Shown here: positions 36,073 through 43,732 of the stretch, piece by piece
How the letters are laid out: the number at the start of each line of letters is the position of its first letter
How positions within the stretch are numbered: the first letter of the stretch is position 1
Source of the DNA: RCIO01 sp040880025
Lineage (GTDB): Bacteria > Pseudomonadota > Alphaproteobacteria > Rhizobiales > Rhizobiaceae
DNA length: 64,000 nucleotides
NCBI GenBank assembly: GCA_040880025.1
Contig: JBBDJD010000022.1
Span: 186,001 to 250,000 of the forward strand
Direction: 5' to 3'
Notes under the pieces: model-generated
What the model saw: the letters and a program-made list of their open reading frames with translations, nothing else
The model's database searches: none
Told to the model about the DNA's origin: nothing
Made by a program: the position numbers and the translations under genes

Positions 36073-36558
36073 TTAGTCGCCGTCGTTCGCCTCGCCGGCA
36101 TTGAGAAGGGCGTATTTCTTCTCGCCGAGCGTTTCGAACAGGTCGATCTGTGTTTCGAGGAAGTCGATATGGCCCTCTTCGTCGGACAGCAGTTCCTCGA
36201 ACAGCTTCATGGTCACATAGTCGCCGAGTTCCTGGCAGATTTCGCGCGACTTCTTGTAGGAGGTGCGGGCGTCGTACTCCCCGGCAAGGTCGGCATCCAG
36301 GACTTCCTTGATGTTCTGGCCGATGCGGAGCGGGCCCACCTTCTGCAGGTTCGGATGGCCCTCGAGGAAGATGATGCGCTCGACGATCTTGTCGGCGTGG
36401 TGCATTTCCTCGATGGATTCGGCGCGCTCCTTGGCGGCGAGCTTGGCGTAACCCCAGTCCTCCAGAAGACGGTAATGCAGCCAATACTGGTTGACCGCGC
36501 CAAGCTCGAGAAACAGCGCCTCGTTAAGCCGCTCGATGATCCTTTTTTCGCCCTTCAT
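36073..36558 (-). CDS. bfr: Bacterioferritin
   Basis: 161 residues from MKGEKRIIERLNEALFLELG. Ferroxidase residues are in LELGAVNQYW, EEMHHADK and LSDEEGHIDFLE. The Met of the EEMHHADK helix is the haem ligand that distinguishes bacterioferritin from ferritin. 24 subunits store iron as ferric mineral. The gene begins inside the upstream bfd reading frame (35-base overlap), so translation of the two is linked. Confidence 0.95.
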   Translation of the reverse strand: MKGEKRIIERLNEALFLELGAVNQYWLHYRLLEDWGYAKLAAKERAESIEEMHHADKIVERIIFLEGHPNLQKVGPLRIGQNIKEVLDADLAGEYDARTSYKKSREICQELGDYVTMKLFEELLSDEEGHIDFLETQIDLFETLGEKKYALLNAGEANDGD

Positions 36559-36835
36559 GGCCGTCGCTCCCGTACTGGCCGCGCAGTCCACGCACACGGT
36601 CCAGGAATGTTACGCTATCCGACTCGCCGGAGTCGGACTGGCTGTGGAACTCTTCGGTGATCCGAATGATCGTTTCCACCACATTTGGGAAACAGCCGCA
36701 ACAGCGTCCGCGTTGTTGAAGGGCGTGATAAACGGTTGCCGGCACGATCAGCCGCCACGGATCTTCGCAGAGCAGCGACCAGATGGTCTGCTCGATCTCT
36801 CGTTCCGTGATCAGGTTGCAATGACAGATCAGCAT
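36524..36835 (-). CDS. bfd: Bacterioferritin-associated ferredoxin
   Basis: 103 residues from MLICHCNLITEREIE. Four cysteines (Cys4, Cys6, and the RCCGCFP pair) bind one 2Fe-2S cluster. Bfd docks on bacterioferritin and passes electrons to release Fe2+. The C-terminal 35-40 residues beyond FHSQSDSGES overlap the start of bfr and extend past the usual Bfd length of about 65. Such an extension occurs in other rhizobial Bfd proteins. Confidence 0.9.
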   Translation of the reverse strand: MLICHCNLITEREIEQTIWSLLCEDPWRLIVPATVYHALQQRGRCCGCFPNVVETIIRITEEFHSQSDSGESDSVTFLDRVRGLRGQYGSDGHEGRKKDHRAA

Positions 36836-37059
36836 TGGCTTCTTGGCTGTACTTGTCGGCCGATACCGGCCGGCGGCTTGGCTTGCCTTCAATTCCGGTT
36901 CGAAACGTGCTTGGAGGTTCGCATGCCCGGATGTCGCGCACCTTGGCCTCGATCAATCTCGAGCCACTGGCGCAAGCCGCGCTGTCCGTCCTCCAATCGC
37001 ACGGGTTCAAGGCCCGAACACCAAAGGTCGCGTCCCAATGTGAGCGGGACACTCAGGTT

Positions 37060-37088
37060 AAATAAGGGCCGGCGTCGCAATTTGTCAA
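37060..37088 (-). promoter_or_regulatory. Sigma70-like promoter for bfd-bfr
   Basis: On the minus strand TTGACA (37083-37088) is followed after 17 bases by TTATTT (37060-37065). The predicted start near 37053 gives an unusually long leader of about 218 bases before bfd. Confidence 0.55.
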
Positions 37089-37123
37089 TTGCCGCCGGGG
37101 AAAGTCCTTAACGGATCAATAGG

Positions 37124-37139
37124 TTAGAATGATTCCAAA
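37124..37139. promoter_or_regulatory. Irr/ICE-like iron-response dyad
   Basis: TTAGAA-TGA-TTCCAA is a near-perfect dyad resembling the Irr-binding ICE motif of alphaproteobacteria. It sits just upstream of the -35 of the bfd-bfr promoter and about 100 bases ahead of the YeiH-type gene. Iron genes next to an Irr-like site support the assignment, but binding is inferred. Confidence 0.45.
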
Positions 37140-37235
37140 AAGAGCGGCAAGGTCCGGCGACAGATGTGGGAAACCCCGCGGCCTGTCGATTTTTCGATAG
37201 TGCCGCTTCGGACTTGAGGTCCACACTGACGCGGC

Positions 37236-38255
37236 ATGACCGCCGACCAACCACAGCGATCCTTGCGCCATTGGCGCGACGCAGCGGCCGCCGCCGTTCC
37301 GGGCTTCCTGATTGCCCTGACGGTTGCGGCGGCGGCGAATTTCGTTGCCCTGGCCTATGGCGGCCCGGTTATGCTTCTCGCGCTTCTGATCGGCATGGCG
37401 CTGAATTTCCTGTCGGCTGAGGAACGGGCGCTGCCCGGGTTGCGGTTCGCGACCAAGCCGGTGCTGCAGGTGGGCGTCGCCCTGCTAGGCCTGCGGATTT
37501 CGTTTGGCGACATCAAAGCGCTGGGAACCGAGACATTGCTTCTGGTAATCGTCGGTGTCCTGGCGACCGTCGCCGCCGGGATCGTCCTTGCCCGCATGCT
37601 CGGCCGGACCGGGACCTTCGGGCTGCTGGCTGGTGGCGCGACCGCGATCTGCGGCGCCTCCGCGGCGCTGGCGATCTCCTCGGCCCTGCCACCGACAAAG
37701 GAACGCGATCGCGAAACGGCCTTTGTGATCGTGATCGTGACAACGCTGTCGACGCTGGCGATGGTCGTCTATCCGGTGCTTGCGCATCTGCTCGGCTTCG
37801 ACGACCGAACGACCGGCATCATGCTGGGCGCCACGATCCACGACGTGGCGCAGGTGGTAGGCGCCGGCTACGCCGTTTCAGACGAGGCGGGGGATGCCGC
37901 GACGATCGTGAAGCTCTTCCGCGTCGTCCTGCTCTTGCCGATGGTGCTGTGCATTTCGCTGCTGTATCGCCCGCCTGGCGAAAGGCTCGGCGCGGCGCGC
38001 CTGCCGGTGCCCCTGTTCGCCGTCGTTTTCGCGCTGCTGGTCGCCGTCCACTCGTTCCAGCTGCTGCCGGCCGCCATCGAGCGGCCATTGGCGGAGATCG
38101 CGCGCTGGTGCCTGCTGACGGCGGTGGCCGCCATCGGCATCAGGACATCCATACCCGACATGTTGAAAATGGGCGGTTCGGCGATCGCGGTGCCGGCCGG
38201 CGCCACGCTTGTCCTGTTGGTGCTTGCGGCCGGTTTCCAGTTTCTGCGGCCTTAG
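37236..38255 (+). CDS. YeiH-family putative sulfate exporter / membrane protein
   Basis: 339 residues with about ten hydrophobic segments. VGVALLGLRISFGDI, GGATAICGASAALAISSALPP and MLGATIHDVAQVVGAGYAVSDEAGD are the conserved motifs of the YeiH/UPF0324 family. Transport of sulfate or sulfite by-products is proposed for some members (for example in taurine degradation), so substrate is unproven here. Two genes downstream lies an ArsR-rhodanese regulator, hinting at sulfur chemistry. Confidence 0.88.
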   Translation: MTADQPQRSLRHWRDAAAAAVPGFLIALTVAAAANFVALAYGGPVMLLALLIGMALNFLSAEERALPGLRFATKPVLQVGVALLGLRISFGDIKALGTETLLLVIVGVLATVAAGIVLARMLGRTGTFGLLAGGATAICGASAALAISSALPPTKERDRETAFVIVIVTTLSTLAMVVYPVLAHLLGFDDRTTGIMLGATIHDVAQVVGAGYAVSDEAGDAATIVKLFRVVLLLPMVLCISLLYRPPGERLGAARLPVPLFAVVFALLVAVHSFQLLPAAIERPLAEIARWCLLTAVAAIGIRTSIPDMLKMGGSAIAVPAGATLVLLVLAAGFQFLRP

Positions 38256-38308
38256 AGGCGGCAACAACACCCAGGAGAAACAGGAGGCGCGGCACAAGCT
38301 GCCGGGCG

Positions 38309-39157
38309 TCACGGCTCCTTGTCTTCCTCCTCCCGGTTGATCGGATAGCCGCTGGCCGGGCCGAGGGCCGGCTGGATCAGCATACGGTCGAGCCACAAGT
38401 CGCGGCGGGTGCGGAATTGTTCGATGCCGATGGTCATCGCTTCGTGACCCTCGCGCGGCTGAGGACGGTAAGTGCCGAGCAGCCGATCCCACCAGGGAAG
38501 GTTGAAGCCGAAATTGGAGTTGGTCTCGCTCGGGTGAATCGAATGGTGAACCCGGTGCATGTCCGGGGTCACCACGACCAGCCGCAGGACCCGATCAATT
38601 GTCGAGGGAATTCGGATATTGGAATGGTTGAACATCGCCGTGGCGTTGAGCAGAACCTCGAAGATGAGTACCGCAACCGCCGGAGGTCCCAGCGCGGCGA
38701 CGACCGCAAGCTTGATGCCCATCGACAGCAGTATCTCGACGGGGTGGAAACGCAGTCCCGTCGTCACGTCGAATTCCAGGTCGGCATGATGCATGCGATG
38801 CAGCCGCCACAGCGCAGGCACGGCATGGAACATGACATGCTGGAGATAGATGGCCAGATCGAGCACCAGCACCGAAACGAGGAAGGCGAGCCAGAACGGC
38901 ACATCGAAGGCGTTGAACAGTCCCCAGCCGCGCTCCTGCGCCACCAGCGCCAGCCCCACCGCGACGATCGGAAAGGCCAGACGCACCAACAACGTGTCGA
39001 TGACGACAATGCCGAGATTGCTGCTCCAGCGGAGAAGGCGCGGTATCTCGCGGCGGCGGCGCGGCGCGGCCACCTCCCACAGCGCCATCACCAGGAGGAT
39101 GCAGAGAAAGAAGGCGATCCGGATCAGCGGCTCGTTCGCCAATATAAGGTCGGTCAT
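38309..39157 (-). CDS. Sterol desaturase / fatty acid hydroxylase family membrane enzyme
   Basis: 282 residues from MTDLILANEPLIRIAFFLC. Four to five hydrophobic segments carry the di-iron histidine boxes: HVMFH, HRMHHAD and the later MHRVHHSIH. The family hydroxylates or desaturates lipids. Hopanoids, fatty acids or ornithine lipids are possible substrates. The gene is divergent from the ArsR-rhodanese gene, and the palindrome between them lies 40 bases upstream of this ATG, so it is a likely target of that regulator. Confidence 0.87.
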   Translation of the reverse strand: MTDLILANEPLIRIAFFLCILLVMALWEVAAPRRRREIPRLLRWSSNLGIVVIDTLLVRLAFPIVAVGLALVAQERGWGLFNAFDVPFWLAFLVSVLVLDLAIYLQHVMFHAVPALWRLHRMHHADLEFDVTTGLRFHPVEILLSMGIKLAVVAALGPPAVAVLIFEVLLNATAMFNHSNIRIPSTIDRVLRLVVVTPDMHRVHHSIHPSETNSNFGFNLPWWDRLLGTYRPQPREGHEAMTIGIEQFRTRRDLWLDRMLIQPALGPASGYPINREEEDKEP

Positions 39158-39196
39158 TGCGCTTGAGGTCCTTGCAACGCTCGTCCAGGTGGAGTA

Positions 39197-39218
39197 CATT
39201 CAATTAGTCGATTGAATG
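39197..39218. promoter_or_regulatory. Palindromic operator between desaturase and ArsR-rhodanese genes
   Basis: Perfect 8-bp arms CATTCAAT and ATTGAATG separated by 6 bases, in an AT-rich patch inside GC-rich flanks. The right arm ends 7 bases before the regulator ATG at 39226, consistent with autorepression plus control of the divergent gene. Confidence 0.65.
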
Positions 39219-39225
39219 ATATAGG

Positions 39226-39903
39226 ATGAGGTATCGGGAAATGTCAACCGGTCCCAAGCAGGTGCTCTATTCGGAGTTTGCATCCGTCGCTCGCGCGCTC
39301 GGATCGCAGCACCGCCTGGAAATTCTCGAACATCTTGCCCAGGGCGAGCGCGGTGTCGAGGCGCTCGCCGAACGCGTCGTGTTGTCAGTCGCCAACACCT
39401 CGCAGCACTTGCAGCACCTCAGGCGGGCAGGGCTGGTCGCTTCGCGCCGCGCCGGCAAGTTTGTGCTCTACCGTCTGACCGACGAGAAGGTACTGGCGCT
39501 GATATCCGGGCTGTCGGGTATCGCCGAGCGCAATCTTGCCGAAGTCGACCGCATCCGGCGGACCTATTTTGACGACCGCGACGGCATGGAGCCGGTTTCG
39601 CGTGAGGAACTCTTGCAGAGAACACGCGACGATCTGGTCACCGTGCTCGATGTGCGCCCGCTGGACGAGTTCGAGGCGGGGCACGTGGCGGGCGCCGTCA
39701 ATATTCCCTTAAGCGAGCTGGAGGCCCGGCTCGCCGAACTTGATCCCGATCGCGAGATCGTCGCCTATTGTCGTGGTCCCTGGTGCGTACTGTCCTTCGA
39801 GGCCGTCGCCGCGCTGCGCGCCCGCGGCTTCAATGTTCGCCGCCTGGAAGATGGCCTGCCCGAGTGGCGGGCGGCGGGCCTGCCGGTCGAAGCGGCCGGC
39901 TGA
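39226..39903 (+). CDS. ArsR-family regulator fused to a rhodanese domain
   Basis: 225 residues (an ATG at 39241 is an alternative start). Residues 10-95 form a winged helix (LGSQHRLEILEHLAQGERGVEALAERVVLSVANTSQHLQHL). Residues 125-220 form a rhodanese domain with the loop AYCRGPWCVLS: Cys182 is the sulfur-accepting cysteine and Cys187 could form a disulfide or polysulfide with it. HTH-rhodanese fusions are thought to sense reactive sulfur or redox state through the cysteine. Ligand here is inferred. It controls itself and probably the divergent desaturase through the palindrome. Confidence 0.88.
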   Translation: MRYREMSTGPKQVLYSEFASVARALGSQHRLEILEHLAQGERGVEALAERVVLSVANTSQHLQHLRRAGLVASRRAGKFVLYRLTDEKVLALISGLSGIAERNLAEVDRIRRTYFDDRDGMEPVSREELLQRTRDDLVTVLDVRPLDEFEAGHVAGAVNIPLSELEARLAELDPDREIVAYCRGPWCVLSFEAVAALRARGFNVRRLEDGLPEWRAAGLPVEAAG

Positions 39904-39982
39904 TCCTTGCGGGCCCGATGGCGTTTTCGGAATGGCCCGCAAGTGTGTCCGGCATCCAGGAAGACTTGCTCCAGGCAGCACG

Positions 39983-40921
39983 TCAGCCGAAGTCGACGCC
40001 GAACTCGTTGATCACCAGCTGGATCTTGTTGGCAAACGTGTCCGAGGCGCCGCCTGCGAACAGAAGCCCCACGGCCTTGCCGCTATTCTGGTCGATCACG
40101 ATTGAACCGGAATCGCCCGTCTGAGACATCGCGGTCATCTGGATCTGGTCCTTGAAAATTTGGTCTCCGCCGGGATAACCGCTGACCCTGACGGTGGCGT
40201 TGGTCGAACGTACGGTGCCGGTTGTCGCCTCGGTCGAGCGGCCGCACTTCTTGACCGGCATGCCGACGGTGGCGAAGGCAAGCCCGGCAATTGCCCCGTA
40301 GCAGCGTGTTCCCGCCCCCACGTAGGTATCCACCGGGGTCCGGATTTCGGCGATCGCGGCATCGAGGAAATCGTTGAGAACACCGCGGGAATTGTAAGCC
40401 ACGGTGTCGGCGGGATAGACGCCTCCGTCGCCGCGCGCCTGCTGCAGCACTGCGTCGCCGTCCTTGCCGACGCCGCCGTAGAGCACATGCCAATTCGACA
40501 GGATGTAGTAGTCCTTGCCGTTTTGAATGACGCGTCCGCCCAGCGTCCCTGACCAGGCGGCCGTTGCCGGACCGCAGCTGTTGCCGCCGGCCGCGGGGCG
40601 ACGACGGTCGGTGAAGCTCTGCGTGAAGATCTTGCCGACGACGCGCTTTTTGACCGGGATCGTGGCGCCTCCCGCCGTGAGCGCGCCGGTCGCGTCGGGG
40701 ATCTGGAGTTCGTCGGGCGCGACAGGAGGGGTCAATCCGCGAACCGAGTGCGCCGCCTCGGCGCCGGGGTCGACCTGGATTTCCGGTGAGACGAGCGCAA
40801 TCTCGATGACATTCTCGCCGTTTTCGTCCTCGATCACGCTGACCGCGGTGACGTTGGGATTTTCCATGATCTTGTCGACATGCGCGGCCAGTGTCAGGTC
40901 CGCTTGTTCCTTGGTTGCCAT
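39983..40921 (-). CDS. Trypsin-fold serine protease, NAL1-like
   Basis: 312 residues. A chymotrypsin-type triad is readable: His145 in YILSNWHVLYGG, Asp187 in LNDFLDAAIAEI and Ser271 in SQTGDSGSIVID. GNSCGP at about 113-118 and the glycine-rich VKKCGRSTEATTGTV strand match proteins related to plant NAL1 and similar bacterial proteases. There is no Sec signal, and a 110-residue acidic N-terminal part precedes the protease fold. Last gene of a leftward cluster with two paralogous proteins and an HTH regulator; the paralogs may be its substrates. Function unknown. Confidence 0.7.
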   Translation of the reverse strand: MATKEQADLTLAAHVDKIMENPNVTAVSVIEDENGENVIEIALVSPEIQVDPGAEAAHSVRGLTPPVAPDELQIPDATGALTAGGATIPVKKRVVGKIFTQSFTDRRRPAAGGNSCGPATAAWSGTLGGRVIQNGKDYYILSNWHVLYGGVGKDGDAVLQQARGDGGVYPADTVAYNSRGVLNDFLDAAIAEIRTPVDTYVGAGTRCYGAIAGLAFATVGMPVKKCGRSTEATTGTVRSTNATVRVSGYPGGDQIFKDQIQMTAMSQTGDSGSIVIDQNSGKAVGLLFAGGASDTFANKIQLVINEFGVDFG

Positions 40922-40948
40922 GACAGCATCCTTTCTTCGGGGTTGAGT

Positions 40949-41659
40949 TTACGGCGTCGTGGAGAATGATCCATCCTTGTGGTAGTCGACCGCGATCGAC
41001 CGGACGCCGGTGGTGAAATCGCACTTGGCGGACAGGCCGGTGTCGTAGGTGATGACCTGGCCCACGGGAAAACTCCCGACTTTCACGTGGTAGATCGCGA
41101 CCGTCGCGCAATCGACCTGGCTGTTGGGAAGCGGCGCGACGAAGCTCGACAACGTGATGCTTCCGTCCTGATTGATGGCCGCGCATCCGCAATAGAGCTC
41201 TTGCGAGGGCGCGGGCGAATAGGACGGGACCTGCACGCCGAAATAGCCGGCGCGGGGGCCCGACTGATACCGCGGCGCGGACAATCCGAGCGGGCTGATC
41301 GTCATGGTCGAAAAATTGTCGGCCTGGCCTGACGCGGCCGGCGTCAATTCGATCGGCTGTATCGCCGATGTCGCGCTGCTTGTTGCCTTCGCTCCGACCT
41401 GGGAGATGGAGGCGTTGAATGCAACCAGGGACGATGACGGGATATTGCTGATCGCGCCGACATAATTCTGGGTGTCGAAACCGAAATCCAGTTGTGAACC
41501 GGAACTGGCCTGAGGGGCCAGCGTGCCGGTTGCAAGGCAACTCGAAAGAATGGTCGGGCTGACACCGGAATTGGTGAATGCCGCCTGCTCCTGAAAGGCA
41601 TAGAACGCGATCGCCTGATCGGACAGGTTGCTGATGATGATCTGGTATTGAGAGGTCAT
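40949..41659 (-). CDS. Hypothetical beta-rich protein, paralog A
   Basis: 236 residues, rich in Ser, Thr, Gly and Ala with few charges. MTSQYQIIISNLSDQAIAFYAFQEQAAF opens it. MTISPLGLSAP, then DGSITLSSFVAPLPNSQVDC and SAKCDFTTGVRSIAVDYHKDGSFS align with the neighbour at 41813 (SPLGLTAP, GGIVLSNFVVANPSNNTDC, AALCDFTGGHSVIDV). The pair shares two cysteines. No signal peptide. Family not recognised. It lies 27 bases upstream of the protease gene. Confidence 0.65.
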   Translation of the reverse strand: MTSQYQIIISNLSDQAIAFYAFQEQAAFTNSGVSPTILSSCLATGTLAPQASSGSQLDFGFDTQNYVGAISNIPSSSLVAFNASISQVGAKATSSATSAIQPIELTPAASGQADNFSTMTISPLGLSAPRYQSGPRAGYFGVQVPSYSPAPSQELYCGCAAINQDGSITLSSFVAPLPNSQVDCATVAIYHVKVGSFPVGQVITYDTGLSAKCDFTTGVRSIAVDYHKDGSFSTTP

Positions 41660-41812
41660 GGCGTCCGCCTTTCAGGCACCGTCTGCAAGCTGCCGGGGAG
41701 TTTGGGCGGGATTGCCCGCCGGACCAGCCGGCGCAAGCAGGGATGGCGGTGTGAGCAGGTACGGGAGACGAATGGCCTGCTCACACCTCCACGGCGAAAC
41801 CGGCGGGACCGC

Positions 41813-42478
41813 TTACTGGATGATCTGCGTCGCCCACGAGCCGTTGGCATTGAGCGTTACATCGATGACCGAATGGCCGCCGGTGAAATCGCAAAGGGCG
41901 GCGTTGACGCTCGACGCCGTGAAATCCATCACCGTTCCGGGCGTGTAGGTGCCCGTCTGCACGTAATATTTCAGGATCGGCTGGCAATCCGTGTTGTTGC
42001 TGGGGTTGGCCACCACGAAGTTCGACAGGACGATGCCGCCATTGGCCTCGACAGCCGAGCCGATGTTGTAGATGGCCGGCGGCGAATATTGCGGGGTGGT
42101 GATCCGGAACGCGCCCGGCTGCACGCCGGTTCCGGCCGTCGGCGCCGTCAATCCCAACGGGCTGACGGATGCGGTGGTCCAGTCGTTCGCCGTTCCCGAT
42201 GCCGGGGCGAGATCGATCGCCCGGCTGGCCGACGAGTAGCCCGAAGACTGGCCAACCTGCGGTGTCGAGTGCGCCTGCTGAATTCCGGCATAAAACTGCA
42301 GGTTGACCTGGAAAGTCAGGATCGACCCGGTGTCGCCGTAATTGCCCAGACTCTGGGAGAACAGGCTGTTGCTGTATACTTGCGCGCCGCCGGTATATAT
42401 GGCCGGCTGCTGGAAGAAGTAGAAATTCTGGGTCGCGACCTCAAGATTTTTCACGTTGATCGTCAGAAGTGTAGACAT
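41813..42478 (-). CDS. Hypothetical beta-rich protein, paralog B
   Basis: 221 residues from MSTLLTINVKNLEVATQNFY; a longer in-frame start at 42616 crosses the promoter region and is rejected. It is the diverged paralog of the next gene and has the same two C-terminal cysteines and the SPLGLTAP motif. Low charge and many Ser/Thr/Gly/Asn residues suggest a beta-sandwich or assembly protein. GGGAATTG upstream is a plausible ribosome binding site. Role unknown. Confidence 0.65.
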   Translation of the reverse strand: MSTLLTINVKNLEVATQNFYFFQQPAIYTGGAQVYSNSLFSQSLGNYGDTGSILTFQVNLQFYAGIQQAHSTPQVGQSSGYSSASRAIDLAPASGTANDWTTASVSPLGLTAPTAGTGVQPGAFRITTPQYSPPAIYNIGSAVEANGGIVLSNFVVANPSNNTDCQPILKYYVQTGTYTPGTVMDFTASSVNAALCDFTGGHSVIDVTLNANGSWATQIIQ

Positions 42479-42613
42479 AACAATTCCCTCCACAAATTGG
42501 ACAAATCGAGGGCTGCGAACTCCGCTTGCAACAATTGCTCCCGGTTGGTTCCGATGTGCATTTGCTCTTTGCGTTCCCTCGCAAAAATTACTGCGGTTCG
42601 TGGAGAATGAATG

Positions 42614-42626
42614 CAACTATAAGTTG
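42614..42626. promoter_or_regulatory. Small palindrome upstream of the paralog/protease cluster
   Basis: CAACT-ATA-AGTTG lies 136 bases before the paralog B start in an AT-rich stretch between it and the HTH gene. It could be an operator for that regulator. Confidence 0.3.
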
Positions 42627-42680
42627 TTTACCGGAGGTTGATTCAACCCGAGAAGTCAACCTGTGATTGAATCTCGCCGA

Positions 42681-43040
42681 TCACTCGCGTGAGGAAGTCC
42701 CCGGAATTTCCGCAGCCAGACTGATGAGGAGCGTGCCGATCCGTACCGGGCGCTCGCGGAGCAATCCGACAAGATCGCGTTCCAGTTCGCTCAATTGGCC
42801 CGGCTGCAGCCAGTCCGGGCCATTGCGGCCCAGCAGGAGCCAGTCCAGCGAGACATCGAGCACCGCGGCAAGGTTGCACGCATTGTCGACGGACATGGCG
42901 TGACCCTGCTTCCATTTCGTGATCGCGGCTGGCGAGATATCGAGTTCGGCGGCCAGCGCCATGGCCTTCGGATGGCCGCGCATCCTCATCGCCTGTTTGA
43001 GCCGTGCGCCGCGTTGCCTGTCGACTTGTTGGTTGCCCAT
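42681..43040 (-). CDS. HTH-type (Cro/CI, XRE family) transcriptional regulator
   Basis: 119 residues. The helix-turn-helix spans about 24-75: MALAAELDISPAAITKWKQG is followed by VDNACNLAAVLDVSLDWLLLGR, a standard XRE pattern with an LDWLLLG C-cap. A short C-terminal tail follows. It precedes and is co-directional with the two paralogs and the NAL1-like protease, so it likely regulates that cluster. Confidence 0.8.
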   Translation of the reverse strand: MGNQQVDRQRGARLKQAMRMRGHPKAMALAAELDISPAAITKWKQGHAMSVDNACNLAAVLDVSLDWLLLGRNGPDWLQPGQLSELERDLVGLLRERPVRIGTLLISLAAEIPGTSSRE

Positions 43041-43430
43041 GGTCGTCCTCCCCGTTTCGATCAGGGGAGTTAAGCCCAGTTGGCTTTTCGCTGAGCTAAT
43101 CCCGGAAAATCGGGAGATGACGTCAGCTCAGACTGGCCGCCGGCCGATTTCGGATCGGAGCCGTTAGTGAAACGAACCGGCATGAGAAATGAAATGGTGC
43201 CAGGGGCGGAATCGATGTTTGCAACCAAATCTTTGAAAACAAAGATATATTAGCAGATCGGTAATATAACATTACCCCCGCAAGTACCCCCAAATCTACA
43301 CGTACCGGTGGTTCGATTCCAAAACCGCAGCCGCTCGCGACAATTTGATCGCATTTTGCTACTCTATCCGTCCCTCGGGGTTTGTCACTACCGGGGCATC
43401 GCGATGCTCCCCAATCAAGGAGTTCTCGCG
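43041..43430. other. Intergenic region between HTH and AlpA-like genes (390 bp)
   Basis: No convincing gene. Contains two perfect inverted repeats in an AT-rich patch: ATCTTTG-AAAA-CAAAGAT (43229-43246) and GGTAAT-N5-ATTACC (43260-43276). The AT content fits a divergent promoter region. A tRNA T-arm-like string (GGTTCGATTCC, near 43312) is seen but no tRNA fold surrounds it. Confidence 0.5.
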
Positions 43431-43631
43431 ATGAGGATACTATCGAAACGGCAGGTGAAGGAACTAGTCTTGTATTCGCCACAGCACGTCGCACGCTTGG
43501 AGGCGGCCGGCCAATTCCCCAAGCGGGTACGGCTAGGCCAAAACAGGGTCGGCTGGGTTGAGGATGAGGTGCTTGACTGGCTCCAACAACGCATCGACCG
43601 TCGAGAAGAAGTGCCTGCTCGACACTCCTGA
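43431..43631 (+). CDS. AlpA/excisionase-like small DNA-binding protein
   Basis: 66 residues from MRILSKRQVKELVLYSPQHVARLEAAGQ..., with AAGGAG about 10 bases upstream. The MerR-like winged helix of AlpA-type phage regulators is visible: the recognition part VKELVLYSPQHVARLEAAG, then FPKRVRLGQNRVGWVEDEVLDWL. Such proteins act as excisionases or activators of integrase genes on prophages and islands. This supports the mobile nature of the region. Confidence 0.78.
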   Translation: MRILSKRQVKELVLYSPQHVARLEAAGQFPKRVRLGQNRVGWVEDEVLDWLQQRIDRREEVPARHS

Positions 43632-43640
43632 ACAAGGAGC

Positions 43641-43670
43641 GGGTGGACCGCCCGGCCGGGCGGTCCACCC
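43641..43670. terminator. 30-bp perfect palindrome before the CRISPR array
   Basis: Each 15-base half (GGGTGGACCGCCCGG and its complement) pairs without mismatch. It sits 9 bases after the AlpA-like stop and is followed by ATTTCT. Best read as a terminator isolating the array from that gene; a protein-binding dyad is possible. Confidence 0.6.
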
Positions 43671-43732
43671 ATTTCTCAATGATCGGAGATTCGGCGAGGG
43701 GTCGAAATGGTAACGACGCATCGCGCAGTCGC

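Larger units (their letters stand above)
36836..37235. other. Intergenic control region bfd/yeiH-like (400 bp)
   Basis: No convincing coding sequence. It holds a minus-strand sigma70-like promoter, an Irr-like dyad and an apparently long (about 215-base) untranslated leader for bfd-bfr. Short open frames within it overlap bfd in other frames and look non-coding. Confidence 0.6.

Noticed and set aside
36615..37065. Short open frames between bfd and the YeiH-type gene
   Set aside because: Out-of-frame continuations over bfd with no ribosome binding site or recognisable motif.
43308..43325. tRNA T-arm-like string GGTTCGATTCC as a tRNA or attachment site
   Set aside because: No acceptor, D-arm or anticodon stem could be found around it, and no matching copy was noticed near the integrase.
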